DNA of 23,645 nt, taken from positions 1 through 23,645 of the forward strand of contig JASNJN010000072.1 of assembly GCA_030180075.1 (NCBI GenBank), in the 5' to 3' direction. This document shows positions 9,185 through 17,068 of the stretch, in pieces (positions within the stretch are counted from its first letter, which is position 1; every line of letters starts with the position of its first letter). A program made the position numbers and the translations under genes. Origin of the DNA: Mikrocytos mackini. Lineage: Eukaryota; Endomyxa; Ascetosporea; Mikrocytida; Mikrocytiidae. The notes beneath the pieces are model-generated. The model worked only from the letters and a program-made list of their open reading frames with translations. It was not told the origin of the DNA and searched no databases.

Positions 9185-9925
9185 ATGAAATTTATAACTC
9201 TTATTACTTTAGTCGTCCAATCTCTATATTCATTTCACCGAAATGAATTTACAGGCAAAAATCAATCACTAATCCATGAAAACAGAGTGCACCAGAAAAT
9301 GCTGCTGAAAAGAAACAAAAACGCGTTAGTCATTGAAGACACCACTTTAGCTTCAACAACTCTTTGTTCTGGGATTTTTAGCTCTCCCAACGGAATACAG
9401 TTATCGAACACTGGGAACCTTTTAGTAAGTAGCCCAGTGAACAACTCTATATGGGCAATCATTTGGGAGCACATTGACGGGTTAGGTATGGGAAACGACA
9501 CAAAAGCAGTCCTTAAGCAGCACATCGACGGCACTAAATTGACGTTCGAACAATCAACACCAAGTTTACAACTGTTGCAAGAAGACATTCTGAATACTTT
9601 TGTGGAGTACACCGACGAACTCAATCAGTTCACGCCCAGTGATCTTATACAAGTCTGTAGGATTAAGATAATGGACCCAGACATCGAAGCTATTCTTTAC
9701 GACATCTTCACAGTGTACAATGGCGGTGTTCCTGACTGGTTCTTCTGTACTGAAATTAGCATTAATTTCTACATTGTGCCGGATGACTCTCTTACGTACG
9801 GGGCGAACTCTTTAAAGTTTAATTTCGAAATAGTGTTCGAAAATAACTGTGATATTAATGGGCCTACTTCAATGGCGCCTCCAGTAGTGAAAATTGATGG
9901 GTTAGACTGGGCGGTTGTTTTTTAG
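9185..9925 (+). CDS. Secreted four-cysteine family protein B1
   Basis: This 246-aa protein belongs to the same unrecognised family as A1. Residues 1-17 form a signal-peptide-like hydrophobic start. A basic site LLKRN (40-44) lies 17 residues before the first conserved cysteine. The cysteines are at 61, 158, 188 and 222. Shared blocks include IWAIIW (89-94), DPDIEAILYDIF and DWFFC, then a beta-rich tail FNFEIVFENNC. The C-terminus (DGLDWAVVF) pairs it with B2 (SGQEWINVAP) and sets both apart from A1 and A2. It lies 446 bp downstream of A1 on the same strand, each gene with its own upstream box, so an operon is not implied. The function is unknown. Confidence 0.85.
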   Translation: MKFITLITLVVQSLYSFHRNEFTGKNQSLIHENRVHQKMLLKRNKNALVIEDTTLASTTLCSGIFSSPNGIQLSNTGNLLVSSPVNNSIWAIIWEHIDGLGMGNDTKAVLKQHIDGTKLTFEQSTPSLQLLQEDILNTFVEYTDELNQFTPSDLIQVCRIKIMDPDIEAILYDIFTVYNGGVPDWFFCTEISINFYIVPDDSLTYGANSLKFNFEIVFENNCDINGPTSMAPPVVKIDGLDWAVVF

Positions 9926-10370
9926 AGGGGTAGATGAAAGTGTACAAGTGATGTTAATAAGTAAGTGAAGTGTTAATAGTGAATTGAAATGTAAACAATA
10001 TCTAGTTGAAATAGTGAATTCTATAGAAAATGCTGGTTGTCATTGTATTACTTTGTGATGTCCTGTTTTATTGTTTATATTCCTTTTAGAGTATATATCG
10101 TCCTGGTTTGATAGTTATATGGTCTTTTGATTTTGGGACAAAAATAGATTTTAAAAATATTAGAAAATTAAAATATCAACTTATACACTTACTAGAAGAC
10201 TATATCTATACCTACTTCACTGTAACATCTAAATGAACACAATCAAGTCCCTATTACAATATCACTGCGCATAACTCTTACTTTACAGAATCTCCAACTT
10301 TTTATTTTTACAGTACACATGATTGAAAGATCTATAGACAGATTTACTTATCGACATCGATTTCCCTCAT
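9926..10370. other. Convergent intergenic region between B1 and B2, centre of the mirror
   Basis: 445 bp of AT-rich sequence between the two stop codons. No gene or obvious inverted repeat was seen, so the symmetry of the locus is in the genes and not in this spacer. Confidence 0.5.
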
Positions 10371-11150
10371 TTAAGGCGCTACATTAATCCATTCCTGTCC
10401 ACTAACACCGAAAACATTTGTATCCATTCTATCAGGCACAGTCACTCCGCATATATCTTCAAACACCAGCTCAAATTTGAAACTTTGCGTCACACTTCCT
10501 ACTGGGTTCAGGAACAACCTCAGCACAGCTCTGGCGCAGAAGGCCCAGTTTTGGACGTCGTTGTTGTACGCCAAATACACGTCTGTAAATGGCGACAGTA
10601 CGTTATCATCTCTTATTTCCATCAGACAAGTAGATGCGCCGTCTCCAAACGCGTTAACTTCAATGCCGTACCGAATGTACTGCTCGCTGAACAACTGAGA
10701 CTTAACTGCCGGGGTAGTGCTTGACGAGCCCGGGCCAAACTGCCCAAATGTAACGTCTCCTGTCGCAGCGTTCAAACTTAAACGAAGTATTAACAAATTG
10801 TTCTCTATTCTCTTAAGGACACCGTTCCAAATTCTTTTGAAAGGAGCAATGTGATTGTTTGCTGTGTCTATCAGTAAACTCCCCATTGGTACGAGCTCAA
10901 TGTCCGTCACTGAATTCGCAATCATTGCACATTCAACTGGCGCATTGTCAAACGAATCCAAAAAGGAAATTTCTTTCATATTTCTACGGACGTTTTCTCT
11001 TAATGACTCTTTGCGCAATTTCTTTGGTGAAACAGTACGTTGTATTTTAGTGTCGTTATTGTAGGCGACCTTCCGTACGGTTCTAGAGAACTTTCTATTG
11101 GAGACAATGCTCAATAAAAGCACATATGAAATTAATCGGGCGAAGAACAT
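10371..11150 (-). CDS. Secreted four-cysteine family protein B2
   Basis: This 259-aa protein is the minus-strand partner of B1. Residues 1-18 are hydrophobic and signal-like. A long basic stretch (19-58) ends in NVRRN, 18 residues before the first conserved cysteine. The cysteines are at 74, 175, 205 and 234, with the family spacing. The block STCLMEIRD...DVYLAYNND.QNWAFC matches the central block of the other members, and FKFELVFEDIC matches B1's FNFEIVFENNC. The N-terminal pro-like region is longer than in the others. Function unknown; probably secreted. Confidence 0.85.
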   Translation of the reverse strand: MFFARLISYVLLLSIVSNRKFSRTVRKVAYNNDTKIQRTVSPKKLRKESLRENVRRNMKEISFLDSFDNAPVECAMIANSVTDIELVPMGSLLIDTANNHIAPFKRIWNGVLKRIENNLLILRLSLNAATGDVTFGQFGPGSSSTTPAVKSQLFSEQYIRYGIEVNAFGDGASTCLMEIRDDNVLSPFTDVYLAYNNDVQNWAFCARAVLRLFLNPVGSVTQSFKFELVFEDICGVTVPDRMDTNVFGVSGQEWINVAP

Positions 11151-11170
11151 TATTTTTATATTTAAAAAAA

Positions 11171-11191
11171 TGAATTTTGAATTTTAAAATT
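11171..11191 (-). promoter_or_regulatory. AT-box upstream of secreted gene B2
   Basis: On the minus strand this reads as AATTTTAAAATTCAAAATTC, about 20-40 bp before the ATG at 11150. It is an imperfect form of the palindrome before B1. Confidence 0.45.
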
Positions 11192-11656
11192 AAAATTAAA
11201 AATAAACGGAAATTCAACTTTTATATTTAAACTAAGCGTTTAAATTTGTAATGCAAAATAAAAATGTTTTAATTGGTTTAGGCTTTTATAATAAAGTGTT
11301 GTAAATAATTAAGACACTATTAAAATAAAATGGATGTACTTTTATGTGTTTGTATATGTTCTTTTGTTTTGAAATGAAACGTTAATAAATTGTGGAAGGT
11401 TTTACAATCAGTAAATGAAATAAATTGTACTTATTTTCTGTATAATTAGTTTCCTATTTAATTTACACTAATTTGTTTGTTGGTTTGAAATACGTAAGCA
11501 AGTAAATTGGAAATTCCTTTTAAGATAAACCAATGAACGAACACATGCTAAAGGCAAGCTATGATCGTATCATCGTGGTATAACGCTTAAGGATTTGTAT
11601 TTAAAGAAACGAAAGGCGTAAAGCCAATTTTAAAGTTTTGTAATTGTTTTTAAAGT
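11192..11656. other. Intergenic, nothing recognised
   Basis: AT-rich spacer between the upstream region of B2 and the possible small frame at 11657. No RNA gene or repeat was seen. Confidence 0.45.
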
Positions 11657-11806
11657 ATGAATTGCATGGATATACAAATGGTGTTGTGGGCATATCTACT
11701 GAGTTACTATGCTACACCTTTCTTCGTGATTGTATATCTAGCGTCCAACTTGAGTGTAGCGTTCAAAATTTCTTTAACAAAATTTAATTTTTCTAATCAA
11801 CTTTAA
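11657..11806 (+). CDS. Possible 49-aa hydrophobic peptide
   Basis: This is an open frame of 49 codons from MNCMDIQMVLWAY to FSNQL. The middle (about residues 8-37) is hydrophobic enough to cross a membrane. An AATTTTAAAGTTTTG stretch lies roughly 20-40 bp upstream, similar to but weaker than the boxes of the real genes. It lies 46 bp from the 3' end of A2 on the opposite strand. There is no family match; it may be chance. Confidence 0.2.
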   Translation: MNCMDIQMVLWAYLLSYYATPFFVIVYLASNLSVAFKISLTKFNFSNQL

Positions 11807-11852
11807 ACATATTCTATTTATCAACAGGCCTCTCACTATCTTCAATCATTCA

Positions 11853-12614
11853 TTACGAGATTACCTTATACTTCAATCTCGTAGTTGGCAAGAAGTCCAC
11901 ACTCAACGGCACTGCTGGCGACGCACAGACATCGTAGAATTTCACTGACACATCAAGTTCGCCTCCATTACCTGGTCCAGGCACCAAGGGGATCTGTTCA
12001 CTCAAGTTAACCTGTATAATAGGCTCCACGCAGAAGAACCAGATGTTAGCAGAGTTTCCATTATAGTAGAAGAAAATGTCAATCAAAATTGCTTCTAGTC
12101 CCGGGTCGAAGTAACTCATCAAACAAGAGTTGTACGAAGTGGCGTCTATGGTTATCATCGAGGCGTCAAACTCTCCGTCGTCGACAAAGAAGTTATCAAC
12201 TTTGACTGGCGTTACCAAATCCGTGTCTTTATACTGTTCAAGGAAAAAGAAAGCACCTTCAGTCCCTTGCTGTTTCAATTGCATTACGTACTTCCCATCG
12301 TTCGCTGCTCTAATCGAAGACCAAATAAACCTCCACACGTCGTTTGGCATGTCGGCAGCTATGGCATCCGGAGCGAGATCGTTTGGGACTATTAACTCCA
12401 AGCGCGAAAAGAGGTTGAAAATTGCTAAGCATTGTGGGTGGACTGCAAATTCCTTCGCTCCTATGTCTTTGTTGCGCCTCAATGCTCGCTCGCGCATGTG
12501 TTTGCTGTAGTTACCTAGTGCACGTACTAATGGACGACTGTCCTTGTCGCCTTTGTTTGTGACTGCGGATAAAGATGATAACACAGTGCCTAAAACTATA
12601 AAGAGATGGAACAT
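11853..12614 (-). CDS. Secreted four-cysteine family protein A2
   Basis: This 253-aa protein is the closest relative of A1. Residues 1-18 are a clear signal-peptide-like run ending in SAVT. The RPLVRALGNY block (27-36) matches A1, followed by a basic site ALRRN (44-48) 14 residues before the first conserved cysteine. The cysteines are at 62, 164, 195 and 230. Shared blocks are VWRFIW, TDLVTP, SCLMSYFDP, IWFFCVEP and VKFYDVCASP. It closes the A+ B+ B- A- arrangement. The role is unknown; export is inferred from the N-terminus and the absence of other membrane segments. Confidence 0.85.
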   Translation of the reverse strand: MFHLFIVLGTVLSSLSAVTNKGDKDSRPLVRALGNYSKHMRERALRRNKDIGAKEFAVHPQCLAIFNLFSRLELIVPNDLAPDAIAADMPNDVWRFIWSSIRAANDGKYVMQLKQQGTEGAFFFLEQYKDTDLVTPVKVDNFFVDDGEFDASMITIDATSYNSCLMSYFDPGLEAILIDIFFYYNGNSANIWFFCVEPIIQVNLSEQIPLVPGPGNGGELDVSVKFYDVCASPAVPLSVDFLPTTRLKYKVIS

Positions 12615-12665
12615 GTTTTGATTTTTTTTTGAAAGAAAGAACTTAACGAATTTGTTTGTTTAATT

Positions 12666-12687
12666 TTGAATTTAAAATTGAATTCAA
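12666..12687 (-). promoter_or_regulatory. AT-box upstream of secreted gene A2
   Basis: On the minus strand this reads as TTGAATTCAATTTTAAATTC followed by AA, about 52-73 bp before the ATG at 12614. It is a variant of the box before A1. Confidence 0.4.
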
Positions 12688-12752
12688 GTTTTTAAAAAAC
12701 AAATAGTGGATATTTTAAAAAAGTTTGTTCGAAATATTTGTGTGTAAAATAT

Positions 12753-12846
12753 GGGGGGTGCGGCGCAGACGCACCCCTTACCAAATTATAGTGAAAATTA
12801 AAATTTTCGAGACCGGGGGCGGCGCAGACGCACCCCTTAACAAATT
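12753..12846. repeat. GC-rich direct repeat and hairpins left of the transposase
   Basis: A 28-bp unit starting GCGGCGCAGACGCACCCC occurs at 12760-12787 and 12819-12846 with one difference. The first copy forms an 8-bp hairpin (GGGGTGCG / CGCACCCC). The second copy includes a 21-bp stretch (12815-12835) that recurs inverted at 14211-14231 with a single mismatch. Confidence 0.85.
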
Positions 12847-12895
12847 GTAAGTAATAAAATGATGTTTGTAAACGGATGATAATACATATATTTAC

Positions 12896-13747
12896 TTAAT
12901 TTCTCAATAATCCCAAAATGAAATCAAATAATGAATCTCCCCTCATAATCTCCAAATTCCACATTAACGTAAACATATCCAATTTGCTACTTAAAAAATC
13001 GTTACATCCAGGGGATGGTATAAATCTTTTTAATTCGGACCATATACTTTCGATATGATTGGTTGTATAACCATTTGAATTTGTAAATTCATAATCCGAG
13101 TGAATAACTCGTTCATGACGATCGATTAATTCTGGTAATCTAAACTTAATATTATCATAAAAAGATGCCCCATCGGATACAAAAACGGTATTAGGATTCA
13201 AAAAATGTTCAACAAAATTATCAATTGTTGAAATATGTTTATTTTGAATAATACGAAGAGAAAATTTTCTGGTGTTATTATCCACCATACCAATAACGCA
13301 AAAACGACGACCCCAATGGGTTTCGTCAATTTCAACAACGTGAAAATTACCACCGATTTTATAATCATTTAAATTTAATAAATATTCGCTGATTTTACCA
13401 TGTAATATGGAATAAAATCGTTGTATAGTGCGCCTATCTATGCCCGCCTTTTCTTCTAAAGAAGATACTTCGGTCTTATAGCACATTTCATAAATTATAA
13501 AAATAAAAGTCCGAATATCAATTTTTGAAAAACTAAAAAAGGAATCGGTTAAAACGCTTGTTGTTTTCTTACAAACCGAACAACGCCAAATCACAGGCAA
13601 ATTTCTATTGCGCCTATATGATTGTTGCGCCATATTGCGGTTGCAATCTTGACAGAGTCGTGCATTTTTCAAAATGCCGATCTCCATCAACCACTCGATT
13701 GCAACACGCTTTGAATGAATTTTTTCTATTAATTCTAGAAATTTCAT
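12896..13747 (-). CDS. ISXO2/Merlin-type DDE transposase, apparently intact
   Basis: This 283-aa protein cuts and joins DNA for a Merlin-type (IS1016/IS1595-related) transposon. It has an N-terminal zinc ribbon (C32-x2-C35 and C56-x2-C59), a helix-turn-helix-like region around 95-112 (EEKAGIDRRTIQRFY), then the ISXO2-like catalytic domain. The catalytic residues are D141 in EIDETHWG, D192 in VSDGASFY and E233 in NHIESIWSELK. Length and order are typical of the family and no stop or frameshift is seen, so it may be active. Such elements are known in several microsporidia. GC-rich inverted hairpins lie on both sides, but true termini and a target duplication were not established. Confidence 0.93.
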   Translation of the reverse strand: MKFLELIEKIHSKRVAIEWLMEIGILKNARLCQDCNRNMAQQSYRRNRNLPVIWRCSVCKKTTSVLTDSFFSFSKIDIRTFIFIIYEMCYKTEVSSLEEKAGIDRRTIQRFYSILHGKISEYLLNLNDYKIGGNFHVVEIDETHWGRRFCVIGMVDNNTRKFSLRIIQNKHISTIDNFVEHFLNPNTVFVSDGASFYDNIKFRLPELIDRHERVIHSDYEFTNSNGYTTNHIESIWSELKRFIPSPGCNDFLSSKLDMFTLMWNLEIMRGDSLFDFILGLLRN

Positions 13748-14131
13748 TTGTTGATAAAAAGATTTTTTTTAAATTAGTTAATATTACATAATTTTTGATG
13801 AAACATAAATATTACGACAAAACATTTTTATATAAGGGTGGGTATATAATTAATTTTGAAAGGTATATTTGTTGAAACCAAAAGTTGCTGATATTAAAAA
13901 AAGAATTGAAACGCAAATTCACATTATTCGATTTTTTTAATTAACCATTCTAAAGTTTGTTATCCTTGGGAATGCTACCGCTTCGCTCCTCCACGCAGAA
14001 AGTGTTGACAGAGTCAAAATAATAAAGCAAGTATAGTTCAAAATTTTAGTTAGATTTAGTTAATTAAATTTACACATTCCCATGACTCTTTCTGGACATC
14101 TGGTCTTGCTTCTTACAATTATTATTTTTTC
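13748..14131. other. Intergenic, nothing recognised
   Basis: AT-rich region upstream of the transposase. No gene or clear transposon end was identified. Confidence 0.4.
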
Positions 14132-14231
14132 CTGGGGGAGGGCTGCTACGCGCACCCTCCCCCAGACCCCTCCCAAGCGTCTTCTACAGAAACCTGCGGT
14201 TTCTGAGGGAGGGTGCGGCTGCGCCGCCCCC
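14132..14231. repeat. Cluster of three GC-rich hairpins right of the transposase
   Basis: Three perfect hairpins lie in a row: 11-bp arms CTGGGGGAGGG at 14132-14142 with 14155-14165; 8-bp arms CAGAAACC at 14187-14194 with 14198-14205; and 5-bp arms GCGGC at 14215-14219 with 14223-14227. The last sits in a 21-bp stretch (14211-14231) whose reverse complement matches 12815-12835 at 20 of 21 positions. The short frames here are by-products of the GC-rich sequence. Confidence 0.85.
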
Positions 14232-14413
14232 TTTTTTTTAGTAGAAACGATAAAACGAAAAAGTTGACGGATTTTATGTTTGTTAAACGTCAACGCATAA
14301 AATAAGTTCGCGACGAATTTTTTAAAACCCAAACTTTTGAATTTTTTACAGGGTTGTGCGATAATTTTCTTACCAAAACCCCGGTTCTCATTTTCGACTA
14401 TTTAAATTTTAAA

Positions 14414-15041
14414 TCATTCTAAATTATTTATTATTTTGATAATAGATAAATATTCCTGTGACTTACCCAAATTATCCAAGAAAGATAAAACTTCATTGTT
14501 TGTATTAACAATGTAGTCTATCGTCCCTAGCTTATTTAATTCTATTATTTTCCCAATTTCTATCTTTCCTTCTTCCAATCTTTTTTGTTTTTCATGTTCA
14601 ACTTCGGTATTCCTAGTATCCAATCTTGAGCTAATAATCTGATCACTTTCAGGCACAAGCGCGATAGTTGTAACAACAACGTTTTTCAAATCAGTATGCT
14701 TAGCATTCTTTGCCCCGTTCACATCTATCTCGGTGATCACAATCTCACTCTTTTCAAACTGTTTGTAAAGGGTTTCTTTTGAGATCCCGTAGTAATTCCC
14801 TAGATAAACATTGTATTCGATAAGGTCGCCTGCTTTAATCTTATCCAGAAAGGCTTCTTTGGTCAGAAATATGTAATTTTCGTCGGTTTCTCCCTTTATT
14901 AGAAAATACTGTTCGTGGCGCCCTCGAAGTACAGCTGGTCAGGTATGTTATTTCTGGGGATTTGGTAGATATGTATTTTACCATTGTAGTTTTCCCCGAG
15001 CAGGACGGGCCCGTAACAAGTACCAAATGTTTTCTTTTCAT
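14414..15041 (-). CDS. Guanylate kinase, one frameshift
   Basis: Guanylate kinase phosphorylates GMP to GDP with ATP in the cytoplasm. The N-terminal part (from 15041) has the P-loop GPSCSGKT at residues 11-18 and the GMP-binding start TSCTSRAPR. The reading frame then shifts near 14910-14914. The new frame continues without stops through ENYIFL, an AFLDKI helix, the GNYYGIS motif and EIDVNGAKN, which are the expected family blocks, down to the stop at 14414. Total length (about 209 codons) fits the family. One extra base or two missing bases at the junction explains the break, so it is either an assembly error or a recent inactivation. The start is supported by TTTTCAAA directly before the ATG. 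Confidence 0.8.
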
Positions 15042-15396
15042 TTTGAAAATATCTATTCCCTGTGCAATAGTCTAGAAGAGTCTACCCTGTCTCATGTATC
15101 ACGTTATACATATGGTGTCCGTCTTGTGGTCAATTTCAACCCATCTAGACAATAAAATGCTTTGATAATTTACGGTGTGTATAAATCATCAGAAAACACG
15201 GTATTGACGGTAAAGCATACGGTAAAAGGATCATTTTGATAATGACTCGTTACACAGTCATGAGCCCGAATTACGATTTCTTTATATTTCAAACACGAAC
15301 AGGAACCAATTTTCTTAGACCTGCTTTAATCAATGCGAATTTTGCGTTTTAGATTACTGGCGGTTAAATCTAAAATTTATGTTCACGGCATTTGCG
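15042..15396. other. Divergent intergenic region, no gene seen
   Basis: This region separates guanylate kinase from the membrane-protein gene. It has no tRNA-like B box or coding frame that I can support. The frame starting at 15333 is an out-of-frame overlap with the next gene. Confidence 0.5.
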
Positions 15397-15411
15397 TTTT
15401 TTCAAAATTTA
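15397..15411 (+). promoter_or_regulatory. AT-box deciding the start of the membrane-protein gene
   Basis: TTTTTTCAAAATTTA lies 15 bp before ATG 15427 but downstream of the alternative ATG at 15379, which favours 15427 as the start. Confidence 0.45.
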
Positions 15412-15426
15412 CTTTTAATTCGCTTG

Positions 15427-16265
15427 ATGTTGATTTACTTTGCAGTGATAGTATTAGGGGTGTGTACAACAGAAGACAGCTTTCAGAACTTCACCAGGAA
15501 TTTATCAATCGGTTCATTTCTGGGTTTTGGATTTCAAGAACTGATTCAAGATTTGAAAAAAGATGTTGAGATAAACAAATTTACTCTGCGTTTCACCATT
15601 ATACTTTCGGACAAACTATTGAACTCGCCCGAGATGATAATGGGCAAAGAGAAATACCCCATGATAAACTTCAATAGAAAGAGTCTCATTTATGTAGAGC
15701 TGGTGTTCAATGTTATGGGGATTACACGACTCAGACGGGATTTATCAAACAAAACTATCAATGTACAGGACATGGCTTCTTTTAAACTCAGTGAATTCTT
15801 TGAAGACCAGGATATTATGAGAAAGGAAATAGGATATGCGGAAAAAGATTTGGTTGCGCATGTAAAAGATAACAAACTACTCTTTGACGACATTAAAATT
15901 AAAGATCAGTTATTCAAGTTTAGTATAACGAATGTAAACACTGACTTTGAAAAGAAAAACAACGATAGACTCGGATATTCCAAAGAAGGGGCTCGTTTGT
16001 ATATTATTTTGAAATGGAGAAAGGGGAGAAGTTTGATGAATATTTGCTAAAGAGTGACATCCTCATAGAAAATTATAAGTTTCTGGAGAGTATTATTGCA
16101 AACACGAACGAAATCGAGAAAGAAGAGCACATAAAACATATAAAAATCCTATTGGTGCTATCAATAGTCTTTCTGTGCGTATTGGTTACTGTTGCAACTA
16201 TCTCAATTATTTATTGGGTAAAGAATAAGAAATCCAATTATGTTTATTTGGGCGAAGGTTTGTAA
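15427..16265 (+). CDS. Predicted single-pass membrane protein, one frameshift
   Basis: I do not recognise this protein. From ATG 15427 it starts with a signal-peptide-like run (MLIYFAVIVLGVCTT). An ectodomain of about 185 residues follows, rich in alternating beta-like segments. The frame ends at 16050, but a second frame, open from before 16014, carries on with a charged helix and then a membrane segment (ILLVLSIVFLCVLVTVATIS, about 16143-16217), ending with a short tail YVYLGEGL. Together they make a sensible type I membrane protein of about 280 residues, so a one-event frameshift around 15990-16050 is likely. The gap to RPL10 is 68 bp (convergent). A signal-anchored start at 15379 is the alternative. 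Confidence 0.6.
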
Positions 16266-16333
16266 ATAACTAATAGATCTGAATGTGTGGAATTTTATTG
16301 AATAAACAAATAATATTACCTATGTTAATGATA

Positions 16334-17002
16334 TCAATATTTAAACGGCACTTTTGCTCTCTCTAGCTTAATGTTCACTTTCTCTGCACACCCAATAGGC
16401 TGCACTATCCTCGCATAACTTCCATCAAACTCCACTCTCTGGTCTTGCCTGGCCTTAACATACTCTCCCGCTTCAATATCAGTGAACCCCCAGTTTCTAC
16501 TCACCACTATCTCGCTCTTTCCTGGGAACTTGAACGAAGCCCTCCTAAACGCCTCGAACACATGTTTGGCATTGCTTTTCTTCGTTCTTATACTGAGCAA
16601 CTCTTGGTCAAATGTCACCCGGGCCACTCTCGCGTAGGACTTGCCGTATGAGTGTCTCATTCCGGTCTGTAAACGGTCTGCTCCTGCACAAGTAAGCATT
16701 TTGTTTATTCTGACTACTGAGTGAGGTTGAGGTCTTATTCTGTAATGGAAACTGTCCTTTCCACAGTTCTTGGTCATGTATCTGTTGACGCTTATACGGG
16801 CGGCGTCTAGTGCCTCCGAAGATATTTGTTGGTGTTCGTGTGATATGAGGTGCACACAGAGGGGAAGCTGGTCGGGGTTGGCTTTCTTGTTTCCTGTGTC
16901 GTGTATTCTGGTTTTGGGGTCTGGCACCGACCTGTTGAAACGTGATTTTGGATAAGGTTTGTTCTTTTGGTACCTGTAACACTGATGTGGTCTTCTTCCC
17001 AT
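16334..17002 (-). CDS. RPL10: 60S ribosomal protein L10 (uL16)
   Basis: A component of the large ribosomal subunit near the peptidyl-transferase centre and the P site; it is needed for late 60S maturation and joining with 40S. The 222-aa length equals that of fungal L10. The start [21 protein letters not shown], the block [37 protein letters not shown] and [15 protein letters not shown] are all typical. No frameshift or intron is seen. It is transcribed divergently from RtcB, with only 66 bp between the two ATGs, so they probably share a promoter region. Confidence 0.98.
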   Translation of the reverse strand: MGRRPHQCYRYQKNKPYPKSRFNRSVPDPKTRIHDTGNKKANPDQLPLCVHLISHEHQQISSEALDAARISVNRYMTKNCGKDSFHYRIRPQPHSVVRINKMLTCAGADRLQTGMRHSYGKSYARVARVTFDQELLSIRTKKSNAKHVFEAFRRASFKFPGKSEIVVSRNWGFTDIEAGEYVKARQDQRVEFDGSYARIVQPIGCAEKVNIKLERAKVPFKY

Positions 17003-17068
17003 TTCTAATTTTTATTTTTTAAAAATTCTCGAAACCAAACCAAAGATCTCAATAACATTCATTTCAAA
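17003..17068. promoter_or_regulatory. Shared divergent promoter region of RPL10 and RtcB
   Basis: The 66 bp between the two start codons include TTTTTTAAAAATTCTCG, an AT-box readable in both directions. It is the only candidate control sequence for either gene. Confidence 0.5.

Noticed and set aside
12130-12510. 126-codon plus-strand frame
   Set aside because: It lies entirely antisense to A2, whose frame has a signal peptide and conserved cysteines.
15042-15396. tRNA gene in the divergent gap
   Set aside because: No A-box/B-box pair or cloverleaf could be drawn.
15379-15426. Earlier start for the membrane-protein gene
   Set aside because: The AT-box at 15397-15411 would fall inside the coding region, and the start at 15427 gives a more typical signal peptide.
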